Positions 41,924-50,925 of a stretch of 50,925 nt of DNA are shown piece after piece. Both the position numbers and the translations under genes were made by a program. This DNA comes from Opitutales bacterium (GTDB lineage Bacteria > Verrucomicrobiota > Verrucomicrobiia > Opitutales > Oceanipulchritudinaceae), in assembly GCA_020831585.1 (NCBI GenBank), contig JAFIGE010000019.1, positions 1 to 50,925 of the forward strand, given 5' to 3'. Every line of letters starts with the position of its first letter. Position 1 is the first letter of the stretch. The notes under the pieces were generated by a model. That model worked only from the letters and a program-made list of their open reading frames with translations, made no database searches and was not told where the DNA came from.

Positions 41924-44900
41924 TCAAGGGACCCGCTGCACCCAATCGAGGCGATAAAAGGCGGGGCGTCCATCGACTTCTCCCGGCAAGTGCAAATCCC
42001 AAATCTCAGGAAGCTGACCGTCGGAAGGTTCGAGAAGGGTCCAGTTTTCGCCTTCGAAAGTCCGCCATTCGGAAAAATCGGCGGTGTGGCGGATGATGAG
42101 TTCAACGTCTTCCGCCGCCGGATTGAGGGGGAGTCGGAAGCGGATGTCGCCGGCTTCATCCAAGGTAGGTTGCGGATGCCGGGCGGTGAAAGGTCGCTGC
42201 CCTGTGGCGTATGCGATGAGATTGGGCACGCTGTTTCTGCCGGGCGCGGCACTTTGTCCCCAGATGGAGGATTCGAGCAAGTCGTCGAGGAGATCGAGGC
42301 CCCGGAAATTTTGCGTTTGCCAAACCAGGAAAGGCGGCGGGGCGACGCGCTCAGTCACAAACACAGTAAAGTTGTCGATCTCATTCACATACCAGGCATA
42401 GTCCTTGTAGAAATAGAGGCCGAAGGCATCGACATCACCGGGTGGGAGGGTGATGGGCTCCGCCCGGAGAATACTGAAGGTGGGCGAAGGCTCAAACCGG
42501 TACCAACCACCCGTGGCAAAGTTGATGGTATAGAGGCGCCACCAACTGGTTTGGAGGGACTCCACACGGCCATCCCAAAAGATATACCATTCACCGTCGA
42601 TGCGCACGGCGAGGGAGTTCTTCACGCGTTCGGGGCTCTTATCGGTGGCATGGAACTGGACCGAGTGAATCTCGTAGGTCGTGCGGTCGATGGTGTATTC
42701 CTCCGTCCACAACATCCACTCGGCGGGGCTTACATTGAGGGCGGGCATTTGATTCATCCACATGTGGCCGCGGGCGTTGGGAGAGTCATATTCAGTTCCG
42801 GTAGGGTCGGCGTTCACTTTGGGGAGATAGATCGCCGAAACATTAGTTGACAGCGAGCGATGCGCATTGCCGTCCCACTTTACGGATGGAACCGGCTCGC
42901 CGTCGAAACGCATGAGATCCCATCCGACATCCCAGGGGCCCCGCTCCCCACCCGTCTGTGGACGGGAGAAATTCTCGCGGTAGATGACCACCGGCGTGGA
43001 GGAGGCGGGGGTGCTCACCTGAATACGGGCGGTATCCGTGCCCATCGCTCCTTCGTTATCGATGACCCGCAGTTCGAAGACGTGAAGGCCCACAGGCAGA
43101 GCCAACTCGATACGGGGAGAGGGTCCACCGGAGAGCAGTCGGCTGCCCGGTTGGCGGTACCATTCGTAGCGCACGATTTCGCCGTCGGGGTCGATCGATT
43201 GGGAGGCATCGAGAGTGACACCAGCGAGGAGGCGCTCATTGGCAGTTACATTGCGGTCGCCGCCGGCGCGGGCGATGGGACGGAGGTTCCCGGGGGTCAC
43301 CGTGACCGCTCGTTCCTCCATGCTCACATTTCCAAAGGCATCGATGACCCGCAAGGTGACCGTGCGCTCACCGACCGTGAGACGCGCGGCGGTGACGGGC
43401 GAGGTCGTGGAACCGACAGGCACGCCGTCGACAAACCATTGAAAGAGAAGGGCGTCCCCCTCCGGATCAATCGTGCCGGAAGCGTCCAGCCGGATGGCTC
43501 CCTCCACGCCGTTTGTGATTTGGAGAATTTCGGGTAGGTGGAGCGTGATCTCCGCGGGCTGGTTGGTATTCACGGTGAGGCGAAGGTGATCGATATAAAC
43601 TTGGCCCGTCTCCGGGTTAGCACCCTCCGAACCTCCATTCCAAAAGAGGCGCAACCCTTCGATCGTCTCGAAATAGCGGTAGAACGGAGCTGTGCTCTCC
43701 ATCGGGAGGGGCATGACGGCTTTGAGCTCATCGGGTTCGAAGAGACCGTTGCCATTATCGTCGCGCCAAACTTCCTGCCGGTCCGGGTAGATGACGTATC
43801 GGTAGAGCGTAAATGCGTCACGGGCAATGCCGACGGGAGTGCGCGTCCAACTGTTTGCCGGGAAGTCCAAACCGGCACCGGGGGCGACGCCGCCCGCACC
43901 GGAAATGAACCCTGGGAGCCACCAATTGTCCTCGCGCTCGTATTCACCGAGATCGGTGGGCCCGCCGCCGTATTGAAGAAAGGCGGAGCCGGCCCCGGTG
44001 GTTCCGTTGCGGATGCGCAAGTGATAAGCCGGGCGCGCCCACCACTCCTCGGAGAAGTCATTCAGGCGCGTGCCCGGGGAGCCCTCTGGAGTGAGATCCA
44101 AGCCGCCTGCCGGATAACTGTGATTGAACGCAAAAATGAAGCGACCGGCCTCCCCGCTGGAGCTGGTGGTGGCGCCCCAGCGCATACGTGCATCCAAGGT
44201 GATCACGGCACCCGCCCGGTCAATGGCGTCGGGAAAGCGGAAGTCGAGGGCGGTGAAGGTTTTCAAGCCGTCGGCTGCCGCATAGCCTGTGAAGCCTACG
44301 GTTGAATCGGATCCTTCGCGAACGAGGTGCACAGCCCCGCCCTCTGTCGTGAAAGCTGAGCGTTGGCGCTGCGGTTGACCCCAGAGCGGCACGGTCGAGA
44401 GGTCATGCCACCGTCCGAGATCGGCAAAATCATCGTCCAGGAGAACATCGCCCGGGGCATCCGTGGCGGCTTGGCTGGTCTCCACCCAAACCGAGGAGCC
44501 ATCGGCGTGCAAGGTGAGCCCCAGGCCGGTAAGATCATCCAGCTCCCAACTCCCGCTGAGGCTGGAATCGGCCACGAGGAGGTCAATCCGCGTGCCGGGA
44601 ACCGGCGCGAATGCGGGATCCCGCCAAAGCCGGACACGCCCGTCAAGCAGAGCCGCCCAGTCAGCGGTAATCCACGGGACCTCTTGCGCGGTGAGCACAA
44701 TCTCGGTGACCGAATCCTCCCCGAACCATGCCCCATCCGCGCCCCCCAGGCGAATGGGCCCGGAGAGCATCAGGCGACCAAAATTGAAAATGTAATCGAT
44801 GTGCGCGGATGTGCGAAAGGTCGCCTCCGCCCCGGGTTCGATTTCCAGCATGAGGGTGCCGGTGCGCGTGGTTCCGTCGCGAAAATGACGCCCGGCGGAG

Positions 44901-46039
44901 GGATCGGTGACAAACTCCACCCCGCCCTCTTCCACAAAGAACAAGGAACCGGCATCGTAGCTTTGCTCCCCGGCGAGAATGAGACGGGCGGGTCCGGTCT
45001 TGCGCACGACGCCACCGAACACACTCCACCCATTGAAGGCCGTGTAATCGCTGGCTGCCTCGGTAACTCCCGTGTGGGTCAGATTCGCTTCCGTCCGCAC
45101 CTCCATGCCTCGGTAGATCCAAACCGCCCCCGGATACACTTGATCGTTGGAACGCACAATCCAGCGGCTGCCCGGATTGTTTTCAAACGCAAGGTGGCCA
45201 TTCGCCTGCAACGCCTCCGACGATTTCGGGCGGTAACCCAACGGAAGATTGCGCGTGTGATGGGTGATAAAGGTTGTATTGCTCAGGCGGATCGAACCGA
45301 TTCCGAGACTCTGCTGCGCTCCAGCTGTGCGGTCGGCCTGGAAGCCTTCTTCGATTTCAAGCGTGCCCGTGCCATCCCCCTGCACCCAAAGCTGAAGGGT
45401 GTAGTAGTCGTCCTTGATGAAGCGCATGTCGGCGTCGGCTCCAATGCGGAAAGTCGCTCCCTCCAGAGGCATGAGCCAGGAAATGATGGAGCCCGTGTCA
45501 GCCACCCATGTTCCGTTAAAGGTCACATCGCTCGCTTCTCCCCTGATGATGAGAAAAGGAGAGCCTCCGAGGAAAGCTTCGAGGCGCGCATTCAGTTCGA
45601 CGGGAGCCTGCGGGGTAAGCGTGAGACCCCGTTCGAGCTGCGAAGCAAAAGCGGGGTAGTTATTGGCCTGCGCGGGCACCACGCCCTCAAAACGGAAGGT
45701 GGGTTGGCCCGTTGCCTGTTCGATAGACAAACGGTCGCCGCTGTTGTGATTCATGAGCAGAACCGTTTGATTATTGGCAAAGGAAAGCGTGCCGGCCCTT
45801 AGTGCGCCGCTGAGGCGAACGAGGCCCCCCACCCCCTCGAATCGCGCATCCGCCCCGGCAGACCAGGTCACCGCGTTGCCGTTCAGCGCCCAAGTCACCC
45901 CTGCACTGCTCCAAGTCCCGTCACCGCCCGGGCTCGACGGCCCCAGAGGCGACCAAACCAGTGGCGAAGCCAGAACAATTGAAGGAAAAACGGCAGGTAA
46001 AACGAACCTCCGGAGAAATGAGGGAAAACTCGGTAACAT
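41924..46039 (-). CDS. Very large secreted protein with PKD-like domains
   Basis: A 1371-residue exported protein. The signal peptide is FVLPAVFPSIVLAS. Residues ~30-520 are repetitive beta strands with the look of autotransporter-associated repeats (GTLEIEEGF, RLILAGEQSYDAGSLFFVEEGGV). Residues ~530-820 and ~1012-1240 resemble jelly-roll carbohydrate-binding modules. Two PKD-like domains lie at ~830-1010 (LDASGTIDPEGDALLFQWF and LDASQSIDPDGEIVRYEWY). The C-terminal ~130 residues (SVPNLIAYATGQRPF, ADFSEWRTFEGE) match the end of the lyase gene at 37.7 kb. No catalytic motif or membrane anchor is seen. It probably binds or coats polysaccharide; the exact role is unknown. It is divergent from the ECF sigma gene. 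Confidence 0.75.
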   Translation of the reverse strand: MLPSFPSFLRRFVLPAVFPSIVLASPLVWSPLGPSSPGGDGTWSSAGVTWALNGNAVTWSAGADARFEGVGGLVRLSGALRAGTLSFANNQTVLLMNHNSGDRLSIEQATGQPTFRFEGVVPAQANNYPAFASQLERGLTLTPQAPVELNARLEAFLGGSPFLIIRGEASDVTFNGTWVADTGSIISWLMPLEGATFRIGADADMRFIKDDYYTLQLWVQGDGTGTLEIEEGFQADRTAGAQQSLGIGSIRLSNTTFITHHTRNLPLGYRPKSSEALQANGHLAFENNPGSRWIVRSNDQVYPGAVWIYRGMEVRTEANLTHTGVTEAASDYTAFNGWSVFGGVVRKTGPARLILAGEQSYDAGSLFFVEEGGVEFVTDPSAGRHFRDGTTRTGTLMLEIEPGAEATFRTSAHIDYIFNFGRLMLSGPIRLGGADGAWFGEDSVTEIVLTAQEVPWITADWAALLDGRVRLWRDPAFAPVPGTRIDLLVADSSLSGSWELDDLTGLGLTLHADGSSVWVETSQAATDAPGDVLLDDDFADLGRWHDLSTVPLWGQPQRQRSAFTTEGGAVHLVREGSDSTVGFTGYAAADGLKTFTALDFRFPDAIDRAGAVITLDARMRWGATTSSSGEAGRFIFAFNHSYPAGGLDLTPEGSPGTRLNDFSEEWWARPAYHLRIRNGTTGAGSAFLQYGGGPTDLGEYEREDNWWLPGFISGAGGVAPGAGLDFPANSWTRTPVGIARDAFTLYRYVIYPDRQEVWRDDNGNGLFEPDELKAVMPLPMESTAPFYRYFETIEGLRLFWNGGSEGANPETGQVYIDHLRLTVNTNQPAEITLHLPEILQITNGVEGAIRLDASGTIDPEGDALLFQWFVDGVPVGSTTSPVTAARLTVGERTVTLRVIDAFGNVSMEERAVTVTPGNLRPIARAGGDRNVTANERLLAGVTLDASQSIDPDGEIVRYEWYRQPGSRLLSGGPSPRIELALPVGLHVFELRVIDNEGAMGTDTARIQVSTPASSTPVVIYRENFSRPQTGGERGPWDVGWDLMRFDGEPVPSVKWDGNAHRSLSTNVSAIYLPKVNADPTGTEYDSPNARGHMWMNQMPALNVSPAEWMLWTEEYTIDRTTYEIHSVQFHATDKSPERVKNSLAVRIDGEWYIFWDGRVESLQTSWWRLYTINFATGGWYRFEPSPTFSILRAEPITLPPGDVDAFGLYFYKDYAWYVNEIDNFTVFVTERVAPPPFLVWQTQNFRGLDLLDDLLESSIWGQSAAPGRNSVPNLIAYATGQRPFTARHPQPTLDEAGDIRFRLPLNPAAEDVELIIRHTADFSEWRTFEGENWTLLEPSDGQLPEIWDLHLPGEVDGRPAFYRLDWVQRVP

Positions 46040-46383
46040 GGAGAAAGGGGGGATTGTCCGCCGAAGGAACGGGAAGGCTCCAAAAATGGCAAAGGTAAAA
46101 TCGGATCTGAGCGCCGGACCGGTGGCGGAGTGGCGGCGGCAAACGTTCCCCCGCCCCGGGCAACGGAGCCGGCGCGGGAACCGCTGAAAGCCCGTTTCCG
46201 CCCGGGTCGACCGGTGAACCTTGGCCGACTCCATAAAGCACGGAGGTATTCGTCGGCAGGATTCAGATCGCGACACGAAGGGATGAGCGGTTTTTTGGCT
46301 AAATCATTTCAAAACCTATCGATCCCTTCAAAAGGAACCTCTCGACATGGACCTCCAGGCTCGTATAGCCTCTAAAGTGGAAA
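46040..46383. promoter_or_regulatory. Divergent promoter region between the large gene and the ECF sigma gene
   Basis: A 344-bp gap. GGAACC at 46335-46340 is followed by CTCGTATA about 20 bp later, which recalls an ECF-type promoter, but the spacing is longer than usual. The minus-strand frame of the large gene extends through here without looking coding. No gene is supported. Confidence 0.3.
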
Positions 46384-46986
46384 ATGACCGATTGGACAAC
46401 GAACCCCTCTCTGCTGCAGAGGTTATCGGCCAAACAGCCGGATGAAGCGTGGACACTGTTTTTCAACCAGTACGCCCTCGCCCTTCATGTTTATGCTGTC
46501 CGTCTCGGTCTCTCTCCCAGCCTCGCGGAGGAGGTGGTGCAGGAGACGATGATTGAGATGATGCGCATTCTCCCCGAGTTCGTCTACAACCCGGAAAAGC
46601 GCTTTCGGAATTTCCTGCTCACCGTGGCACACCGCAAAGCCCTCCGCCATATGCGCCGGGAGAAAAAGCGCCACGTCGTTCAGGAAACCTACGGGCAGGA
46701 ATGGACCCGCTTGGTCGAGGAAAGGACACGGGGAGAATTCGAGTCAGAAGAAGAGCGTTCCTGGCGGTGGTCCCTCTTTCTAGCCGCATGGAAGGAACTG
46801 CAGATGACCAGCCGGGCAAAAGCCAGCAATCTGGAAATTTTTGAAGCGGCCGTCATTCGCGGAGAGGCGGTGGCTTCCGTAGCCGACCGGTTTGGCGTTA
46901 CGCCCAACGCCATTTATCAAATCAAAATCCGCACCTCCCGTCGCCTCCGCATGATTGTGGCCGACCTCGAAGCAGACTTGCAATAG
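46384..46986 (+). CDS. ECF-type RNA polymerase sigma factor
   Basis: A 200-residue sigma-70-family factor with only regions 2 and 4. Region 2 (~22-95) has WTLFFNQYALALHVYA, LAEEVVQETMIEMM (the 2.2/2.3 helix) and RFRNFLLTVAHRKALRHMRRE (2.3-2.4). Region 4 (~148-192) has AVASVADRFGVTPNAIYQIKIRTSRRLRMI, a helix-turn-helix for the -35 element. The middle linker is acidic. No anti-sigma gene is adjacent. The next gene (46997) encodes an FHA protein that starts 10 bp after its stop, so control may be through phosphothreonine binding; this is an inference. Confidence 0.9.
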   Translation: MTDWTTNPSLLQRLSAKQPDEAWTLFFNQYALALHVYAVRLGLSPSLAEEVVQETMIEMMRILPEFVYNPEKRFRNFLLTVAHRKALRHMRREKKRHVVQETYGQEWTRLVEERTRGEFESEEERSWRWSLFLAAWKELQMTSRAKASNLEIFEAAVIRGEAVASVADRFGVTPNAIYQIKIRTSRRLRMIVADLEADLQ

Positions 46987-46996
46987 TCGCTGCTTG

Positions 46997-47626
46997 ATGA
47001 GACCCGAAAATCATCCTTTCGAGCGTAAGACCGGACCGTTTGGAGGCAATACCCCCGCGAATGGTTACCCATCATCAGCGGTCTTCCTCTTCGATCCCCG
47101 GAGGCTCCCCAGCGAACGCTTCCTTACCGGGAGTGGCCTCATGAGCGGGAAAGGAAAGGAGCCCCTTGAGCGTTTTCCGGGCGAGCCGATGCTCCGGTTG
47201 CGGCTGCGGATCGCGGCGGGTCTCCTTTCCCGTATTCCTCCCGAAGAGCGAACAACCGTGGCTTGGGCATGGGTCGATGAAGGGGGTGACGTGCGTTGGC
47301 AGCAACGGCTCCCGGAATATCTCATCGGGCGCGGCGAGAACTGCGCTCCACGCCTCGAAGGCTCATCCATCTCGCGCCAACATGCAAGGGTCCACCGGTG
47401 CCCCGCCGGGTTCTTCATCATCAAAGACCTCGCTTCCAAAAACGGCCTACGGGTAAACGAGCGCGTGGTTACCGAGTCCTCACTCTTCGCTGGCGACTTG
47501 GTGGAAATCGGCGGCACCGGCCTCGTCTTTTTTGGTGATCACGAACCAACTCAACTCCCCCGAGCAGAGACAGACGAGAGCCTCCTTTGGAGGAATACAA
47601 GCCCTGCCCCTTCCTCGCCAAACTGA
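46997..47626 (+). CDS. FHA-domain protein
   Basis: A 209-residue protein with a forkhead-associated (FHA) phosphothreonine-binding domain at ~107-175. EYLIGRGENCAPRLEGSSISRQHARV holds the GR, SxxH-type and NG residues expected (GR ~111-112, SRQHA ~126-130, KNG ~148-150), and GDLVEIGGTGLVFF closes the sandwich. The first ~100 residues are unlike known domains and include RFPGEPMLRLRLRIAAGL. It starts just after the ECF sigma gene and probably shares its transcript, so it may bind a threonine-phosphorylated partner. No Ser/Thr kinase is in the window. A short overlapping frame at 47587-47814 is not counted as a gene. Confidence 0.85.
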   Translation: MRPENHPFERKTGPFGGNTPANGYPSSAVFLFDPRRLPSERFLTGSGLMSGKGKEPLERFPGEPMLRLRLRIAAGLLSRIPPEERTTVAWAWVDEGGDVRWQQRLPEYLIGRGENCAPRLEGSSISRQHARVHRCPAGFFIIKDLASKNGLRVNERVVTESSLFAGDLVEIGGTGLVFFGDHEPTQLPRAETDESLLWRNTSPAPSSPN

Positions 47627-47789
47627 TCGAAAGCAAAAGGCCCGGCCGTGTCTGCTCCGAAATCATCGACTGCCAACCCACGCCCCCTGCCTGCCTCCCG
47701 CCAAGACCGAAACCAACCTCAGGAGAACTTTCCGCAGAAAGCGGATTGACAAGAAGCCGATCCCCTTCTTTCTCCTCTCTCCTATCTTT

Positions 47790-47868
<79 letters not shown>

Positions 47869-48153
47869 CCCTCCACACCCGCAGGGTCAGCGAATTTTGT
47901 TGAAGCACTTGAGGGTATCACAACGCCGGGATGTTGGTGATCCAGCGGCACATAAGTTCACTCGCCACAGCGGTGCCCCTTGCTCTGGCCCGCGCTGCAC
48001 GGGCACTCGAGCTGTTTTCCCGCAGTGGAGGCTATGCTCAACCCGTTTAGCCCTATCCGCGATCCCGCCGCGCAAGGAACGCATCAAAAAATCCGGATGC
48101 GTTGATGTTTGCCCTTGTCAGATGAGAGAAAGTGACTTTGTTTGCGGAAGACT
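47869..48153 (+). other. Leader/intergenic region between tRNA-His and metK
   Basis: A 285-bp noncoding stretch. It contains AACGCATC/GATGCGTT (48078-48085 with 48096-48103, 10-nt loop) and GCCCG/CGGGC (~48019-48035). It could be the metK leader. I checked for known SAM and SAH riboswitch consensus motifs and saw none. GGAAG 5 nt before the metK ATG is the ribosome binding site. Confidence 0.4.
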
Positions 48154-49332
48154 ATGGCAAAGCACTTCAAGTTCTCATCGGAATCCGTGGGCGAAGGCCA
48201 CCCCGACAAGGTGGCGGATTTTATCTCGGACAGTATTCTCGACGCCTGCCTGGCGCAGGACCCCAAAAGCCGCGTGGCCTGCGAAACGCTCGTGAAGAGC
48301 AACATGGTGACCATCGCCGGCGAAATCACGACCAAGGCGGTGTTTGACGTGAACACGGTGGTGCGTGACGCCATCCGCGAGATCGGCTACATCAATCCAA
48401 AGGACGACGCCGTCTTCCATGCGGACGATGTCTTCATCGCCAACTACCTTACCCAGCAGTCGCCGGATATTGCCCAAGGGGTGGACGCCGCCGCCGCCGA
48501 GGGCAAAGACACCGCCGAACAGGGTGCGGGCGACCAGGGCATCATGTTCGGGTATGCCTGTAACGAGACCGACGAGTATATGCCGGCGGCGATCATGTTT
48601 GCCCACCGTGTCCTCCGCCGCCTCGCCGAAGCCCGCAAGTCCGGCGAGATCGCCTGGCTGCGCCCGGACGCGAAGAGCCAGGTGGCCGTGAATTACGACG
48701 ACGGCCGGATCACCCACATCGACAACGTGGTGGTGTCCACGCAGCATACGGAGGGTGTGACGCACGCGGAAATCCGCCAAACCATTATCGAAAAGATCAT
48801 CCGCCCAGTTCTGCCCGCCGAACTGCTCAGCGACCAGACGGAGTTCCTCATCAACCCGACGGGCAAATTCGTTGTCGGCGGTCCCCACGGAGATGCCGGC
48901 CTGACGGGCCGCAAGATCATCGTCGACACCTACGGAGGCTGGGGCCGCCACGGGGGCGGCGCGTTCTCCGGCAAGGACCCCTCGAAGGTGGACCGTTCCG
49001 CCGCCTACATGTGCCGTTGGGTCGCGAAAAACGTCGTCGCAGCGGGCCTCGCCGACATCTGCGAACTCCAGGTGGCCTACGCCATCGGCTATCCCAACCC
49101 CACTTCCATTCACATCGAAACTTTCGAGACCGGCAAAGTTGCCGACGAAAAAATCATCGAGGCCATTAAGTCTGTCTTCGGGTTCAAGCCCGCCCAAATC
49201 ATCGAACAACTCGACCTCCTCCGCCCGATCTACCGCGAGTCCACCAACTACGGTCACTTCGGCAAGGCCGGTCTGCCCTGGGAAGCCACCAACAAGGTCG
49301 ACGCCCTGCGCAAAGCCGCCGGGCTCGCCTAA
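48154..49332 (+). CDS. metK: S-adenosylmethionine synthetase
   Basis: Makes S-adenosylmethionine from methionine and ATP with loss of triphosphate. The 392-residue protein has [20 protein letters not shown] (~7-26), [50 protein letters not shown], and the P-loop-like [19 protein letters not shown], all in family order and at normal length. The start at 48154 ([13 protein letters not shown]) has GGAAG upstream; a few upstream in-frame codons exist but add nothing typical. It is followed 49 bp later by ahcY, so the two form an activated-methyl-cycle operon. Confidence 0.98.
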   Translation: MAKHFKFSSESVGEGHPDKVADFISDSILDACLAQDPKSRVACETLVKSNMVTIAGEITTKAVFDVNTVVRDAIREIGYINPKDDAVFHADDVFIANYLTQQSPDIAQGVDAAAAEGKDTAEQGAGDQGIMFGYACNETDEYMPAAIMFAHRVLRRLAEARKSGEIAWLRPDAKSQVAVNYDDGRITHIDNVVVSTQHTEGVTHAEIRQTIIEKIIRPVLPAELLSDQTEFLINPTGKFVVGGPHGDAGLTGRKIIVDTYGGWGRHGGGAFSGKDPSKVDRSAAYMCRWVAKNVVAAGLADICELQVAYAIGYPNPTSIHIETFETGKVADEKIIEAIKSVFGFKPAQIIEQLDLLRPIYRESTNYGHFGKAGLPWEATNKVDALRKAAGLA

Positions 49333-49381
49333 CCCACCCCTCACCCTGGCCTTCCGCCCCCCAACCAACCAACCATTTAGT

Positions 49382-50806
49382 ATGCCTACCGAGACCGTCA
49401 CCCGCGAAGACTATAAAGTCGCCGACATCACCCTTGCCGATTTTGGTCGGCGCGAAATCGAGATCGCCGAGCACGAAATGCCCGGCCTTATGGCCACCCG
49501 CGAAAAATATGCCGCGCAACAACCCCTCGCGGGCGTGCGCATCATGGGATCGCTGCACATGACGGTGCAAACCGCCGTGCTCATCGAAACCCTGCGTGAC
49601 CTCGGTGCCGACGTGCGCTGGTGTTCCTGCAATATTTTCTCCACGCAGGATCACGCCGCCGCCGCCATCGCCGCCGCCGGAGTGCCCGTCTTTGCCTGGA
49701 AGGGCGAAACCCTCGAAGAATATTGGTGGTGCACCCACCAGGCCCTCACCTGGCCGGACGGCAAGGGACCCAACCTTATCGTCGACGACGGCGGCGACGC
49801 CACCCTCCTCATCCACAAGGGCTACGAACTGGAAAACGGTAGCGACTGGGTGCATACCGACTCGGAAAGCGAAGAAGAGGCCATTATCAAAAACCTCCTC
49901 AAGGAGATCCACAGCGAAGATCCGATCCACTGGCACGAGGTGGTCAAGGATTGGAAGGGCGTCTCCGAAGAAACCACCACCGGCGTGCACCGCCTCTATG
50001 AGCGCCAGAAAGCCAACACCCTTCTCGTGCCCGCGATCAACGTCAACGACTCGGTGACGAAGAGCAAATTTGACAACCTCTACGGCTGCCGCGAATCCCT
50101 GATCGACGGCATCAAGCGCGCCACCGACGTGATGATCTCCGGCAAGGTCGCCGTGGTGTGCGGCTATGGCGATGTGGGCAAAGGCTGCGCCGCCGCTCTG
50201 CGCGGAATGGGTGCCCAAGTTGTGGTAACGGAAATCGACCCCATTTGCGCCCTGCAGGCCGCCATGGAGGGTTACCGTGTGCTCACCATCGAAGACACCC
50301 TCGGGTGGGGCAATATCTACGTCACCACCACCGGCAACTACGATATCATCCGCCTCGATCACATGGAGAAAATGGCCGACCAAGCCATCGTCTGCAATAT
50401 CGGTCACTTTGATAACGAGATCCAGGTCTCGAAACTCAAGAAGCTGCCCGGCCTCACGATCACCAACATCAAACCGCAGGTGGACAAATACTCCTTCGCC
50501 GACGGCCACAGCATTTACCTCCTTGCCGACGGGCGTCTGGTGAATCTCGGTTGTGCCACCGGGCACCCGAGCTTTGTCATGTCCAACAGCTTTACCAACC
50601 AGGTCCTCGCGCAAGTGGAGCTGTGGAAGAACCTCGAGAAATACACCCCGGGCGTTTACATCCTTCCGAAGCACCTCGACGAAGAGGTCGCGCGGCTGCA
50701 CCTCGAAAAGATCGGCGCGAAGCTGACCAAGCTCACACCCGCCCAAGCCGAATACATCGGCGTGAAACCCGAGGGTCCCTACAAGAGCGACCACTACCGG
50801 TATTGA
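49382..50806 (+). CDS. ahcY: S-adenosylhomocysteine hydrolase
   Basis: Reversibly splits S-adenosylhomocysteine into adenosine and homocysteine using bound NAD+, relieving inhibition of methyltransferases. The 474-residue protein has [34 protein letters not shown] and the NAD-binding [18 protein letters not shown], and ends [10 protein letters not shown], the family terminus. It starts with [10 protein letters not shown] at 49382, 49 bp after metK, and acts in the same cycle. A hairpin-containing repeat begins 38 bp after its stop. Confidence 0.98.
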   Translation: MPTETVTREDYKVADITLADFGRREIEIAEHEMPGLMATREKYAAQQPLAGVRIMGSLHMTVQTAVLIETLRDLGADVRWCSCNIFSTQDHAAAAIAAAGVPVFAWKGETLEEYWWCTHQALTWPDGKGPNLIVDDGGDATLLIHKGYELENGSDWVHTDSESEEEAIIKNLLKEIHSEDPIHWHEVVKDWKGVSEETTTGVHRLYERQKANTLLVPAINVNDSVTKSKFDNLYGCRESLIDGIKRATDVMISGKVAVVCGYGDVGKGCAAALRGMGAQVVVTEIDPICALQAAMEGYRVLTIEDTLGWGNIYVTTTGNYDIIRLDHMEKMADQAIVCNIGHFDNEIQVSKLKKLPGLTITNIKPQVDKYSFADGHSIYLLADGRLVNLGCATGHPSFVMSNSFTNQVLAQVELWKNLEKYTPGVYILPKHLDEEVARLHLEKIGAKLTKLTPAQAEYIGVKPEGPYKSDHYRY

Positions 50807-50844
50807 GGATTGGTTGGAGTGAAGAACCGGACAGGCGTTCTCCT

Positions 50845-50925
50845 GTAACCTCGAATCTCTGATTCGGGGTCACCCAACGCGCCCGCTCCCCAAACCCGCA
50901 CCCGTAACCTCGAATCTCTGATTCG
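50845..50925 (+). repeat. Hairpin-containing direct repeat cut by the window edge (CRISPR-like or REP-like)
   Basis: A unit of about 29 bp (50845-50873) contains the palindrome CGAATC-TCT-GATTCG; with flanking bases the stem reaches 10 bp including one wobble. The first 22 bp reappear exactly at 50904-50925, where the window ends. The period is 59 bp, giving a unique stretch of about 30 bp between copies. This size is CRISPR-like but only two partial units are seen, and no cas gene lies in the window. A REP-type repeat is the main alternative. Confidence 0.45.

Noticed and set aside
46335-46362. GGAACC...CTCGTATA resembling an autoregulated ECF promoter before the sigma gene
   Set aside because: The spacing between boxes is about 3 bp longer than in known ECF promoters; not enough support to call.
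48078-48103. Inverted repeat before metK as a terminator for tRNA-His
   Set aside because: The stem is not followed by a T-run, and it sits more than 200 bp beyond the tRNA.

Overview
This 50.9 kb stretch looks like chromosome of a GC-rich, Gram-negative, free-living bacterium, most likely a member of the Verrucomicrobiota (Opitutales-like). The clues are a vWA / HEAT / DUF4159 membrane gene cluster, a eukaryote-type UDP-sugar pyrophosphorylase beside a phosphohexomutase, very large secreted proteins that share a C-terminal module, a TonB-dependent receptor, and several REP-associated tyrosine transposases (RAYTs). The taxon is inferred from gene content; no rRNA gene is present. Most genes are ordinary housekeeping or envelope genes. 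No prophage, cas genes or plasmid functions are visible.

Layout. 0-3.7 kb: end of a RAYT gene, a DinG-type helicase, a Mini-III-like RNase and a secreted hypothetical protein. 3.7-4.2 kb: a hairpin-rich gap. 4.2-8.7 kb (minus): ppc and nadE. 9.1-14 kb (plus): three tightly packed genes for a vWA membrane protein, a HEAT-repeat protein and a DUF4159 protein. 14.2-20.7 kb: PatB/MalY lyase, an ATP-grasp-like protein, a RAYT gene and a TonB-dependent receptor. 20.9-28.3 kb: htpG, an Rrf2 regulator, a two-component pair with a coupled exported partner, and a small membrane protein. 28.4-34.7 kb: UDP-sugar pyrophosphorylase, phosphohexomutase and mutS. 34.7-37.3 kb (minus): a second full RAYT, a substrate-binding lipoprotein and a lone receiver protein. 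37.7-46 kb (minus): a heparinase/alginate-lyase-type gene broken by an in-frame TAG, an SSB-like protein without an acidic tail, and a 1371-residue secreted protein. 46.4-50.8 kb (plus): an ECF sigma factor, an FHA protein, tRNA-His, and metK-ahcY of the activated-methyl cycle. The right edge cuts into a hairpin-containing direct repeat.

The most interesting signal is a roughly 140-bp structured repeat found in four intergenic regions (3695-3840 minus, 13954-14090, 22867-23004, 31947-32030). It lies on the downstream side of a gene in the gene's own orientation. The copies keep hairpins whose stem sequences differ but remain complementary. The conserved parts are a GC(C)TTCAGC loop at one end and, at the other, a hairpin that in two copies is followed by a T-run. 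This looks like a mobile 3'-end RNA element or terminator, and I do not recognise it. Other notable points are the amber-interrupted lyase, a shared promoter/leader in the two full RAYT genes, the edge repeat (CRISPR-like or REP-like), and an ECF sigma gene paired with an FHA protein.
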